This document shows positions 1-7,384 of a stretch of DNA of 11,342 nucleotides, one piece after another. A model generated the notes under the pieces. That model was given only the letters and a program-made list of their open reading frames with translations, ran no database searches and was not told the origin of the DNA. The stretch comes from Bacillota bacterium (lineage in GTDB: Bacteria; Bacillota; Clostridia; Lachnospirales; Lachnospiraceae): NCBI GenBank assembly GCA_023435505.1, contig JAEYRR010000048.1:1-11342 (forward strand). Reading direction: 5' to 3'. Numbering within the stretch: the first letter of the stretch is position 1; the number at the start of each line of letters is the position of its first letter. Both the position numbers and the translations under genes were made by a program.

Positions 1-444
1 TTCCTTCATAAATTCAATGGCTTCCTCACGAGGTAAGGTAAAACGTTCTAAGCTGTCGCCTTCTTTGATGATCTTCTTCATCTCAGTCTCTAATTTATCT
101 AAAGCGGCTCTATCAAATGGATCACAGTCAAAGTCATAGTAGAATCCAGTATCAATAGAAGGCCCAATTGCCAATTTTGCTTCTGGATATAAACGCTTAA
201 CTGCCTGTGCTAATACATGGCTGGTAGTATGACGATACGCTGCCTTTCCTTTCTCATCATTAAAGGTCAAGATGCTAAGCTCACAGTCCTTATCCACCAT
301 GGTTCTAAGGTCTACAACCTTCCCATTTATTTCTCCGGCGCATGCCATTCTTGCAAGGCCTTCACTGATGTCATTTGCAATATCAATTACGGACATTGCA
401 TGATCATACTGTTTTGTTGAACCATCTTTTAACGTAATAATCAT
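1..444 (-). CDS. thrS: Threonyl-tRNA synthetase, N-terminal part (3' end outside window)
   Basis: Charges tRNA-Thr with threonine in the cytoplasm. Only the first 148 residues are present; the reading frame is open to the window edge. Residues 1-61 have the form of a TGS domain (start MIITLKDGS). They are followed by the start of the editing (second additional) domain with the metal-type HxxxH motif at H72-H76, in [12 protein letters not shown], and the characteristic GFYYDFD segment at 100-106. The catalytic core and anticodon-binding domain lie beyond position 1. The ATG at 444 is supported by an AAAGGAGC ribosome binding site at about 451-458. The gene is preceded by a T-box leader and its own promoter, so it should be induced when uncharged tRNA-Thr accumulates. 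The identity is secure from the domain order and motifs. Confidence 0.97.
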   Translation of the reverse strand, partial: MIITLKDGSTKQYDHAMSVIDIANDISEGLARMACAGEINGKVVDLRTMVDKDCELSILTFNDEKGKAAYRHTTSHVLAQAVKRLYPEAKLAIGPSIDTGFYYDFDCDPFDRAALDKLETEMKKIIKEGDSLERFTLPREEAIEFMKE

Positions 445-516
445 AATAAAGCTCCTTTCAATTTCTATGGTTTACAATTTACTCGTCTTAATACAGTCTT
501 GGTTCGCTGTAAACAT

Positions 517-561
517 AAAAAAATCGCCTCTTCCAATCTGTATTATAGATTGAAAGGGACG
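517..561 (-). terminator. Intrinsic terminator of the thrS T-box
   Basis: A 15-pair stem is formed by 547-561 and 525-539, with one mismatch and two G-U pairs. The loop is 7 bases (540-546). On the minus strand it is followed by seven consecutive T residues (517-523). This is the regulated terminator of the T-box; its 5' arm overlaps the antiterminator. Confidence 0.93.
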
Positions 562-750
562 AGTACTATTCTCGCGGTTCCACCCTCATTGGTATCACTA
601 CCCACTTCATTGTGATGATAACGGAATCACCGGACCGGATTAGGGCCACTCAGAGGTAGTTTTCAAATGCTTCCAAATAAGATGCTTCCAGCATATGCAT
701 CTCTCTCTGTATTCTTCCACATTTTACTCTTCTCTTCAACGTGTTGTATA
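517..750 (-). promoter_or_regulatory. T-box riboswitch (threonine) in the thrS leader
   Basis: The leader transcript carries the T-box sequence AGGGTGGAACCGCG (573-586), which binds the 3' end of uncharged tRNA. AGGG (583-586) and CGAG (571-574) can pair with CTCG (560-563) and CCCT (555-558) to form the antiterminator. The same CTCG/CCCT bases belong to the 5' arm of the terminator, so the two structures exclude each other. Upstream is a Stem I region with GAAGAGAAGAGTA and CAGAGAGAG stretches. The specifier region (about 655-660) reads ACTACC after a GAAA run; ACT and ACC are both threonine codons, matching the downstream thrS. The exact specifier triplet and the 5' boundary are inferred. 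Uncharged tRNA-Thr should stabilise read-through. Confidence 0.93.
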
Positions 751-756
751 TTTGTG

Positions 757-784
757 ATTATAGCATTCTATTTCTATTTGTCAA
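757..784 (-). promoter_or_regulatory. Sigma-A promoter of thrS
   Basis: The -35 box TTGACA (779-784) and the -10 box TATAAT (757-762) both match the consensus exactly, with a 16-base spacer. The predicted transcription start is near 750, directly ahead of the T-box Stem I. The -35 box begins about 20 bases after the stop codon of the preceding gene. Confidence 0.9.
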
Positions 785-799
785 GAATGTTTACATTCT
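784..799. repeat. Short inverted repeat abutting the thrS -35 box
   Basis: On the plus strand AGAATGT and ACATTCT are perfect 7-base arms separated by two bases. The repeat lies between the stop codon at 805 and the thrS promoter, touching the first base of the -35 box. No T-run follows on the minus strand, so it is a poor intrinsic terminator. It could be a protein-binding site or simply chance; function is not shown. Confidence 0.4.
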
Positions 800-804
800 G
801 GGCA

Positions 805-1266
805 TTATGATCTTTTTTTATTATCTAGGAATTCTTCCAGTATATGTGCTGCTTCTTCTACCAGCTGCACACAAGGCCGCTTTTGATAATATTCCTTTGT
901 TCTTGCCTCCGGCTTAGTGTCTGTATGAGAGGTATCGGGCAAACCCAATAACTCTCGACATATAATAGACCCATTTTTCTCTCTGAATTGTGCTGCTAGC
1001 TGTTGCACCACCTGGTAATTCTTCTGTTTCCCCTCAGAATCCCAACCGACTATTGTGCCGGTCTCCATTCCTGCAACCATAAACATCCCGGATACAGCCC
1101 CACAGACTTCCCTCATGCGGCCCATACCGCCTCCAAAAGAGCTACTTACTCTAAGTGCTGTTTCTATATCCATTCCATATAAATCTGCAAATGCTGCAAA
1201 TACAGATTGACTACAGTTATATCCCTGGTTAAATAATTCTACAGCTTTGTTACTTCTCTCTCCCAT
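805..1266 (-). CDS. C_GCAxxG_C_C family protein (function unknown)
   Basis: This 153-residue protein belongs to the C_GCAxxG_C_C family (a Pfam/TIGRFAM family of Firmicutes and archaea), named for its spaced cysteines. The pattern is complete here: C18 in GYNCSQSVF, C55 in VCGAVSG, C103 in SIICRELLG and C132 in RPCVQLV, plus a glycine-rich GGGMGRM stretch (45-51). The conserved cysteines suggest metal or redox-cofactor binding, but no reaction is established for the family. No signal peptide is evident, so it is probably cytoplasmic, though residues 56-66 are fairly hydrophobic. The start at 1266 has an AAAGGAAAG ribosome site about ten bases upstream. It is the last of three co-directional genes, 33 bases after the DUF218 gene, and probably co-transcribed with it. 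It need not be functionally tied to its neighbours. Confidence 0.85.
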   Translation of the reverse strand: MGERSNKAVELFNQGYNCSQSVFAAFADLYGMDIETALRVSSSFGGGMGRMREVCGAVSGMFMVAGMETGTIVGWDSEGKQKNYQVVQQLAAQFREKNGSIICRELLGLPDTSHTDTKPEARTKEYYQKRPCVQLVEEAAHILEEFLDNKKRS

Positions 1267-1299
1267 ATTACATCTTTCCTTTTTGTACCACTTATAAAC

Positions 1300-2109
1300 T
1301 TATAAAGTACCTTTTACCTTATAAGCAATGACAGCCAAACCTTCTCTAATATAATAACTAAACGTCATGATAGGATCCGAGGTTGCAGACAGACCATATG
1401 CATTGGTCATCCCCTGTTTCCTAGCCATGGTAGTGGCTCTATAAATGTGAAAACCATTGGTGACAATGGCAACCTTAGCATCATCATTTTGAATTATTTC
1501 TCTAGAAAACTGAATGTTTTCATAGGTATTAGTGGACTTATCCTCCATAATTACTCTGGATTTATCTATTCCCTGCTTTACTAGATACTCATACATAGCC
1601 TGAGCTTCAGAAATATCTTCTCCCTTACCCTGACCACCCGATACAATAACCTTAGTATCCTTGTTGCTCTCTTCCTTCAGGTAATCTACGGTCTTATCTA
1701 AACGTCTCCATAAAGAACCGGTTATACGGGTTCCATTCACTCTGGCACCTAATACAATGAGATACTCCACATTTTCGGGAGCGTTCTGATTGCTATGGTA
1801 TACAATGACAGCCTCTGCACAGAGAAAAACTCCAGCTCCAATTAAGAAAACAGAAATACTCAATACCTTAATCCAAGTTGGCCAGATAAATCCATGAAGT
1901 TTTAGTATTTGGAGGACTATCCCTGCAACGACACAGGCCACTCCCAACAAGCCCCATACTATTGTAAAGGAGGCACTAAGTCCAGCGTAGCTAAAACATA
2001 TGACAAAATACAAAAGTGACGCTGCTCCTATAATGATCAATACGAGCGATAACCAATTCATTCTGTTTCCTCTGCTATCTACATGTTTTTCCCCATTCTT
2101 AACCTTCAT
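1300..2109 (-). CDS. DUF218 (SanA/YdcF/ElyC-like) membrane protein
   Basis: This 269-residue protein has three predicted membrane helices (about 19-42, 47-69, 79-103) followed by a DUF218 domain (about 116-265). Domain motifs visible are YLIVLGARVNG (116-126), VSGGQGKGEDISEA, MEDKSTNTYENI and VTNGFHIYRA. These match the pattern of SanA/YdcF-type proteins, some of which affect envelope integrity and vancomycin exclusion in enterobacteria; the biochemical activity is unresolved. The polar ring of SGG, E, ST and H residues looks like an active or binding site on the extracytoplasmic side, which is an inference. The ATG at 2109 has a strong AAGGGGGAG ribosome site; M17 is an alternative start just before the first helix. 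It starts 17 bases after the glycosyltransferase gene, so they probably form an operon with a cell-envelope theme. Confidence 0.87.
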   Translation of the reverse strand: MKVKNGEKHVDSRGNRMNWLSLVLIIIGAASLLYFVICFSYAGLSASFTIVWGLLGVACVVAGIVLQILKLHGFIWPTWIKVLSISVFLIGAGVFLCAEAVIVYHSNQNAPENVEYLIVLGARVNGTRITGSLWRRLDKTVDYLKEESNKDTKVIVSGGQGKGEDISEAQAMYEYLVKQGIDKSRVIMEDKSTNTYENIQFSREIIQNDDAKVAIVTNGFHIYRATTMARKQGMTNAYGLSATSDPIMTFSYYIREGLAVIAYKVKGTL

Positions 2110-2126
2110 GTATCTCCCCCTTGTTT

Positions 2127-3305
2127 TTATGCTTCTACCGGTATCCCTTTGCTCAGTAGCACATTTTTATATACTTTTTCTACACTTTTCGCAAATTCTT
2201 CTGTAGAATATGGTTTCATCATTACCTCAGAATTATGACCATAAGGTATTCCCTCAGTTCCATATAGTACTTTATCCAAAGCTTGTAAAAATTCTTCCTG
2301 GGTTTCAAACGCATACCCATTGAAACTATCTTTTAAAATTTCATTTAAACATGGGTCCTTTTTAGCCACAACAGGGAGTCCTGCTGCCATAGCTTCAAAA
2401 TAAGTTAGTCCCTGGGTTTCACTTTGGCTGGCACTTACAAAAACATCTCCTAGCTGATAATACAAAGCAATCTCGTCCCAAGGCTGCTCACCGGCAAAGA
2501 CAACTGTATCCTGTAGCTTTAATTCTTTAGAAAGCTTCTTCAGATTTTCCAGGTCAGGTCCTGCTCCTACTACAACAAAACGTATATCACTGTGTTTCTT
2601 CCTATATGTTGGCATCGCCTTTAATAGTTCTCCTATATTCTTTTCTGGAGAAACACGTCCAAGATATAGAATGACCTTCTGTTCAGGACTGATATGGAAT
2701 CGCTTACGTACTTGCGCAATCTGTTCCTCTGTGAAATTACCCTTATAAAACTTCTTTAAATCAATCCCTGTTGGAATTACATTTATATTACGAAAAACCC
2801 GGTAACTGGTAAGGAGTTCCTCCACCTTTTTGGTAGGAACAATGACTTCCTCTACAAAGTTACAACATTTTCTCGTATAAAATCTTGCAAAAGCCTTTGC
2901 TCGATTATTTAATAAGGCAATTGGGGCAAAATAATGGGTATAGTCCTCATATATAGTATGGTAAGTATGCACCAAAGGTATGTTCAAATCCTTAGCCATA
3001 ATCAAAGCAAACACCCTAAGTGAGAATTCTGTGTTAGTATGGATAATATCCAGATTCAGTTTGCGCATCAAGGTGGCTAACTTTCGCTGATACACCATAC
3101 CTACCCGACGATCTTTCATAAAAACAAATGGCATACTGTGAACACGGAATACATTATACTCATGTTTAGGCGCACCAGGAGTCGTAGTAGTAAAGACATA
3201 TACATTATGTCCCTGATTTTCCAATTCCGTTTTCAATGTATATACAGAATTAGCAACACCATTTATTTCTGGATAATAGGTATCTGTAAATAAACCAATA
3301 TTCAT
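2127..3305 (-). CDS. GT4 glycosyltransferase, probable diacylglycerol glucosyltransferase type
   Basis: This 392-residue protein has the GT-B fold signature of CAZy family GT4. The N-terminal lobe starts MNIGLFTDTYYPEINGVANSV (1-21) with the acceptor-side glycine loop and has HTYHTIYEDYTHYF (113-126). The C-terminal lobe has LYLGRVSPEKN (213-223), VVGAGPDLENL (245-255) and the nucleotide-sugar EX7E motif with E296 and E304 in SETQGLTYFEAMAAG. No signal peptide or membrane helix is seen; such enzymes attach peripherally to the membrane. The closest recognisable types are Gram-positive 1,2-diacylglycerol 3-glucosyltransferases that make glycolipid anchors, but a polysaccharide or other lipid acceptor is possible. 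The ATG at 3305 has a GAGAGG site about nine bases upstream. It is first in a three-gene unit with its own promoter. Confidence 0.9.
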   Translation of the reverse strand: MNIGLFTDTYYPEINGVANSVYTLKTELENQGHNVYVFTTTTPGAPKHEYNVFRVHSMPFVFMKDRRVGMVYQRKLATLMRKLNLDIIHTNTEFSLRVFALIMAKDLNIPLVHTYHTIYEDYTHYFAPIALLNNRAKAFARFYTRKCCNFVEEVIVPTKKVEELLTSYRVFRNINVIPTGIDLKKFYKGNFTEEQIAQVRKRFHISPEQKVILYLGRVSPEKNIGELLKAMPTYRKKHSDIRFVVVGAGPDLENLKKLSKELKLQDTVVFAGEQPWDEIALYYQLGDVFVSASQSETQGLTYFEAMAAGLPVVAKKDPCLNEILKDSFNGYAFETQEEFLQALDKVLYGTEGIPYGHNSEVMMKPYSTEEFAKSVEKVYKNVLLSKGIPVEA

Positions 3306-3359
3306 GATTAATACCTCTCATTTCGTAAATTCTAAACACTAGTCATTCCCTATTACATT

Positions 3360-3388
3360 ACTATATTAGAAAACAAACTCTTTGTAAA
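3360..3388 (-). promoter_or_regulatory. Promoter of the glycosyltransferase operon
   Basis: The -35 box TTTACA (3383-3388) and -10 box TATAGT (3360-3365) are separated by a 17-base spacer, five of six bases matching the sigma-A consensus in each box. It lies 55 bases ahead of the glycosyltransferase ATG, in the only sizeable gap between the sugar-sensing genes and this gene set. Confidence 0.7.
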
Positions 3389-3416
3389 GAACTGAAACCT
3401 TACAGTTTATTTACAA
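3382..3416. repeat. Bipartite inverted repeat after mglB, overlapping the next promoter
   Basis: Two nested perfect arm pairs are seen: TTGTAAA (3382-3388) with TTTACAA (3410-3416), and inside them AACTG (3390-3394) with CAGTT (3403-3407), around an 8-base loop. It begins two bases after the mglB-like stop codon, and its distal arm contains the -35 box of the downstream promoter. The stem is A/T-rich. On the minus strand the following bases are only loosely T-rich (AAGAGTTTGTTTT), so it would be a weak terminator; an operator is an alternative. Confidence 0.45.
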
Positions 3417-3417
3417 T

Positions 3418-4470
3418 TTAGAGACTAGGCTTTAAACGATTCTTATAGGTACTAACTTCATCCATCGTAACTTTATAATAGGAAAGTCTTTTATACTTCC
3501 CATCTTCCAGTGACACTTCAGACAAATTCCCATTGGTTGAGATTGTATACGCCAGATTTAGCATTGCCAAGGCCTGCCCCTCTTTATCATTATAGACAGT
3601 CCCTATCATTTCGCCATTCTTAACTGCATCCAATCCTACGTCAGTTCCATCTATACCTACAATCGCTGGCCAGTCTTCTTTAGGTGTATTAGCCGACTTA
3701 AGGGCATCTATAGCCCCTAGTGCCATATCATCATTGTTGGCCAGAACAAGTTCTATGTCATTACCATACCGTTGAAACATCTGCACCATCTGTGTCTTTG
3801 CCTGTGCTCTGTTCCAATTTGCTATAGCATACCCCATTTTTTCGATCTCTAGGCCACCTTCCAGCATGGTTCTAACCGAATACTCCGTTCTCACAATAGA
3901 ATCCTGATGACCAGCTTCCCCTTCCAACACGACATACTGACATACTCCATCATGATTTTTATCCAAAAAAGCATTGTTCTTAAAAGCATCTACTACAAGT
4001 TCTCCTTCTAAAACCCCAGATTCAAATGCCTGTGCACCTACATAATAGATCTTATCCCATCTTTCCAAATCTTCTTTTACCAGTTCTCGATTAAAGAAGA
4101 TGATCGGTATATTATTTCTTTCTGCCAAATCAATAATCGTAGTAGGTTCTGTCCGGTCCACCAGATTTACACATATTACATCACATCCGCTGATTATCAT
4201 GTTCTCCACCTGACTATTCTGGATAGACTGACTGTCCGATGCATTATAAATCTCAATATTGATTGCAATATCGTTCTCTTGCTCTTTTTCGGAAGCATAC
4301 TTTTTAAACTTACTGACTAATTCTGAGATAAAGATATCATACTGGTTGTACAACGTAACCCCTATCTTAATACTTTTCCTCTTTTCCCTACCTTGCTGTT
4401 TATCACAGCCTGCCAACATCCCCAATAAAAGGATTGTAACCAGGAGAATACAAAAGAATTTTCTTGTCAT
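3418..4470 (-). CDS. mglB: Galactose/glucose-binding lipoprotein (MglB-like)
   Basis: This is the extracellular sugar receptor for an Mgl-type ABC transporter. The chosen start (4470) gives 350 residues and a lipoprotein signal: MTRKFF, a hydrophobic core, and lipobox L19-A-G-C22. It has a GGGGG ribosome site at 4478-4482. A longer in-frame start at 4554 would hide the signal and overlap the upstream gene. The E. coli MglB calcium loop is recognisable as DKNHDGVCQ (170-178). Ligand residues line up too: D45 in YDIF, N102 in NLVD, H188 and D190 in GEAGHQD, R194, W219, NNDDMA (245-250), D274 in GIDGTD and N294 in TVYND. Glucose or galactose is therefore the likely ligand. The gene is 40 bases after the anchored binding protein and last in the sensing cluster, about 5 kb from mglC, so it could serve transport, sensing or both. 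Confidence 0.9.
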   Translation of the reverse strand: MTRKFFCILLVTILLLGMLAGCDKQQGREKRKSIKIGVTLYNQYDIFISELVSKFKKYASEKEQENDIAINIEIYNASDSQSIQNSQVENMIISGCDVICVNLVDRTEPTTIIDLAERNNIPIIFFNRELVKEDLERWDKIYYVGAQAFESGVLEGELVVDAFKNNAFLDKNHDGVCQYVVLEGEAGHQDSIVRTEYSVRTMLEGGLEIEKMGYAIANWNRAQAKTQMVQMFQRYGNDIELVLANNDDMALGAIDALKSANTPKEDWPAIVGIDGTDVGLDAVKNGEMIGTVYNDKEGQALAMLNLAYTISTNGNLSEVSLEDGKYKRLSYYKVTMDEVSTYKNRLKPSL

Positions 4471-4475
4471 TGATA

Positions 4476-4483
4476 CACCCCCA
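4476..4483 (-). promoter_or_regulatory. Ribosome binding site fixing the mglB-like start
   Basis: Minus-strand GGGGGTG lies seven bases ahead of the ATG at 4470. Together with the lipoprotein signal that begins there, it decides against the longer in-frame start at 4554. Confidence 0.7.
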
Positions 4484-4510
4484 TATAGCTTTTCGTTACT
4501 CGTACTGTAT

Positions 4511-5482
4511 CTATTGAACGATAGGAAATAATAGCTTTTGGTTGGTTTTATCATACAAATTACTCTTATTTACTACCAAATAATCAATTTTCCTATCCTC
4601 TACTGTATTCACATTACTCTTAATCTGATCGGCTAATACTACCATGCTTTGGTATCCCATATTAAACTCATTTGGCACGTTTAATGCCTGAATATATCCC
4701 TTATCCAAATAGTAAACTGCTTTTTCAGAACTACCTTCTCCATATACTTGGAATGTGCAGTTCTTATCGGAATCCATATAATCCATAGTCATCTCTATCT
4801 CGTTGTTATCCAATGCAACCAAGACGTCTACGGGTTGACTCTTCTGTTTCTCCTTCAGCATCTGCATAATGTCATCTCCAGAGCCCTCAACCTCCCAGCA
4901 AATCTGGGCCCTCGACTGCCCCATATCTTCCTGAAAACCAGATAACCGCTGCTGCATAGAAAGTTTCTCTTGATTCCCACTTAATATTCCAATCTTAACT
5001 CCGGTTAGATCATTGTGGCTATCTTCTTTTATTGCAGTTGCAATTGTCTTCCCAATTGCATAGTTGTCAGGCTGTATTGTTGTATACTCCTTCTCAGGTA
5101 ATACATCTGATTCCACCAGCACTAAAGCCGTCCCTAATAACAAGGATTCCAGTGCATGGCCGACACCTTTACTAAAGTTTGATTCGAGTATAATTCCCTG
5201 TGCACCATTTTCTATCTCCCGACTGATTACTTCATTCTGTTCTTCCAGAGTTGCAAAGGTACTGGTTGAGACAATATTAAAATTAATATTTTTATCTTTG
5301 GCTCCCTGTTCCAATCCTTCTTTAAATGAAATCCATCGGTCACTCCCGCTATTGCTTACAATTACGGAGACTTGGTAGGAATCCTCGTCTCTCACCACAT
5401 CTACCATACCTATAGAAGTAAAAATAATGATTACCACTAAGATAATGACTAAAAGTCCAAAATATAATCTACTGCTTTTCAT
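4511..5482 (-). CDS. Membrane-anchored periplasmic-binding-fold protein, candidate sensor partner
   Basis: This 323-residue protein has one N-terminal membrane helix (about 6-26, LYFGLLVIILVVIIIF) without a lipobox cysteine, then a sugar-type periplasmic binding domain (about 37-310, Peripla_BP_4-like). Family-like segments are ISFKEGLEQGAKDKNINF, GAQGIILES, QRLSGFQEDM, LVALDNNE and VYGEGSSEKAVYYLDKG. MglB-type ligand residues are not kept: the GH.D motif is absent and the usual D after VG/IG reads E. The ligand therefore differs or is uncertain. The start at 5482 has an AAGGAAGG site and overlaps the kinase stop by 14 bases, implying translational coupling. An uncleaved anchor beside a kinase recalls clostridial XylFII, which works with LytS. 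A role as an extracellular co-sensor is an inference; an ordinary transport receptor is less likely without a lipobox. Confidence 0.83.
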   Translation of the reverse strand: MKSSRLYFGLLVIILVVIIIFTSIGMVDVVRDEDSYQVSVIVSNSGSDRWISFKEGLEQGAKDKNINFNIVSTSTFATLEEQNEVISREIENGAQGIILESNFSKGVGHALESLLLGTALVLVESDVLPEKEYTTIQPDNYAIGKTIATAIKEDSHNDLTGVKIGILSGNQEKLSMQQRLSGFQEDMGQSRAQICWEVEGSGDDIMQMLKEKQKSQPVDVLVALDNNEIEMTMDYMDSDKNCTFQVYGEGSSEKAVYYLDKGYIQALNVPNEFNMGYQSMVVLADQIKSNVNTVEDRKIDYLVVNKSNLYDKTNQKLLFPIVQ

Positions 5483-7331
5483 GAGTTCCTTCCTTTCTAT
5501 TCGACATTTTGCCAGACTCAAGCTGTTCTTGAGCTTGGGCGGAATATGGAATAAAAGGTATGTGTATTCGGACAGTTGTACCCTCATCTGGCAAGCTCTC
5601 TATCTCCAGGCCATAACACATGCCAAAACATAATTTAATCCTGTTATGTACATTTAATAGTCCTACTCCCGATCCATGTTTTCTTAATTTATTATCGGGT
5701 TCCAATAGATGTTTTAAGGTTTCCGGTGGTATCCCAAGACCATTATCGCATACTTCTATATACACATCATCATCCTTGCGATATCCACGTACATTGATTT
5801 CCCCATCACCAAACATGTACTCCACACCATAGTAAATCGCATTTTCAAGCAATGGCTGAAGTACTAATTTCACCGTACAACACTGCAATATCTCAGTAGC
5901 TATATTAAAATCAAAGGTAAATACATTTTTATAACGAATCTTTTGTATGTTCATATAATTTTTAGCATGTTTTACTTCATCATCCAAGCAAATAATCATC
6001 TTTCCCCTGCTCAGACTGATTCGGAATAGACTTGCAAGTTGTGTAACCATGAAGACAGCGTCATCATACCGTTCTCCTTCAATCATCCATACAATGGAAT
6101 CCAGCGTATTATAGAGAAAGTGTGGGTTTATTTGTGATTGCAGTACATCCAATTCACTCTTACGTTTTTCTTCTTGTTCCGCCATGATGTCATCCATTAG
6201 CTGTCGAATCTGTGCTACGGTTGAGCGAAGTGTTCTTCCTAAATGTTCTACCTCCATAGAGCCTCCTACGTAAATAGAAGGATTTAGGTTTCCTGCTTCC
6301 CACTCCTTTACCGAATTATTCAGTCGTTGTAGCGGTTTTGCAATTTGTCCTGATACAAGTTGGTTTAATATGACAACTGCAAGCAAAGAAAGCATAACCA
6401 TCATAATCATAAAATACCTGGTTCCGGAAAGTCCCATATTAAAAGAGCTCATTGGAACTACACTCACGATCTTCCAACCTGTGTAACTAATCGTTTTAAT
6501 GGTAATGAGTCTGTTCGCTCCATTAAAAGTTTCCTCTCGACTTCCATCCTCATACTCGACCATATCCATATTGTTTTCACTATATATACCAGAAGTAATC
6601 AGTTGTTGCTTTGGATGATAAATAATCTCCCCATTACTATCCACAAGATAGACGTATTCCGCTGCATTATCTGCATTTGCTTTCTCAAGAATCTGTTCAA
6701 TACTACTATAATTCATATCCACAAGAAGCACTCCTAAAGTAGAATTACCACTTGTCGTTAATTCCACCGCACGGCTCAAAGAAACTACCCAGTAATAGCG
6801 AAAACTAGTGTCATCAAACAGATTTTGTACATGTGGTGTAGAAAAATGAAGATTCTCCATTTGATTCACAGCATTTATAAACCATTGTTGCTCAGCAATG
6901 TTTAGATTCGATTTTTCTGTTGCATTAGGGGTAGCTGCAACCAGTTCGCCCTGTCTGGTATAACAGGCAATACTGATTAATTTATCCTTATTCGCCTCAT
7001 ATAAAAGATTCATTTCTTTATCCAAGCGATTCGTAGCAAGATTGGTATCTTTGATGACACTATAATACATCGTATCAGAGATGCGGCGCATATTACGCAT
7101 GTAGTCCTCCAGATTGATTGCCGTCTGATTCAACAATTGTTCTGAACTTTCTATTGTGAGATCCTCCGCCCGATTGACAAACTGTTCATATAAAGTAATG
7201 CCAAGAAAGCACATACTACAGACTGAAACAATCGTAAAAGAGATAGATATTGTCACCTGTATACTGTGCGCCCTCATATGTTTATATAAGTGTGTAATGA
7301 TATGTTTCAACAAATGTATTCTTCTACTCAT
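5469..7331 (-). CDS. Cache-type sensor histidine kinase (YesM/LytS-like)
   Basis: This 620-residue membrane kinase probably senses an extracellular signal. A first helix (about 25-47) and a second (about 305-324) flank a long extracytoplasmic region of the double-Cache type (about 50-300; segments WFINAV, YVYLVDSNGEIIYHP and SYTGWKIVSVVP). A HAMP-like linker (about 325-380) follows, then the His_kinase domain with phospho-acceptor H404 in INPHFLYN. The ATPase domain has the N-box at E496-N497 (LLENAIYYG), DNGLGI (529-534) and GSGVGLLN (553-560). The ATG at 7331 has AAAGG five bases upstream. It sits 53 bases after its partner response regulator, and its end overlaps the anchored binding protein. 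The Cache region and that protein could both contribute to sensing. Confidence 0.94.
   Translation of the reverse strand: MSRRIHLLKHIITHLYKHMRAHSIQVTISISFTIVSVCSMCFLGITLYEQFVNRAEDLTIESSEQLLNQTAINLEDYMRNMRRISDTMYYSVIKDTNLATNRLDKEMNLLYEANKDKLISIACYTRQGELVAATPNATEKSNLNIAEQQWFINAVNQMENLHFSTPHVQNLFDDTSFRYYWVVSLSRAVELTTSGNSTLGVLLVDMNYSSIEQILEKANADNAAEYVYLVDSNGEIIYHPKQQLITSGIYSENNMDMVEYEDGSREETFNGANRLITIKTISYTGWKIVSVVPMSSFNMGLSGTRYFMIMMVMLSLLAVVILNQLVSGQIAKPLQRLNNSVKEWEAGNLNPSIYVGGSMEVEHLGRTLRSTVAQIRQLMDDIMAEQEEKRKSELDVLQSQINPHFLYNTLDSIVWMIEGERYDDAVFMVTQLASLFRISLSRGKMIICLDDEVKHAKNYMNIQKIRYKNVFTFDFNIATEILQCCTVKLVLQPLLENAIYYGVEYMFGDGEINVRGYRKDDDVYIEVCDNGLGIPPETLKHLLEPDNKLRKHGSGVGLLNVHNRIKLCFGMCYGLEIESLPDEGTTVRIHIPFIPYSAQAQEQLESGKMSNRKEGTHEKQ
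5488..5495 (-). promoter_or_regulatory. Ribosome binding site inside the kinase 3' end
   Basis: Minus-strand AAGGAAGG lies five bases ahead of the ATG at 5482, within the last codons of the kinase. It supports the shorter start of the anchored binding protein and coupled translation across the 14-base overlap. Confidence 0.7.
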
Positions 7332-7384
7332 GGATACCTTTCTAAACGATTAAACCGAATAAATAGAATAACCGGTAGCATGTA

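Noticed and set aside
217..420. Plus-strand open frame opposite thrS
   Set aside because: It is antisense to well-matched TGS and editing domain sequence and has no recognisable protein features.
472..516. 14-codon reading frame between the T-box terminator and thrS
   Set aside because: No ribosome site is present (the upstream bases are the terminator T-run) and the T-box already explains the regulation; probably chance.
4471..4554. N-terminal extension of the MglB-like protein from an ATG at 4554
   Set aside because: It would bury the lipoprotein signal 28 residues inside the protein and overlap the upstream gene by 44 bases; the ATG at 4470 has a GGGGG ribosome site and starts the signal peptide.
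5483..5587. N-terminal extension of the anchored binding protein from an ATG at 5587
   Set aside because: It would overlap the kinase by more than 100 bases and place 35 polar residues before the membrane helix; the ATG at 5482 has AAGGAAGG upstream.
7332..7384. Possible regulatory element between response regulator and kinase
   Set aside because: The 53-base gap shows no hairpin with T-run and no promoter pair, only the kinase ribosome site.
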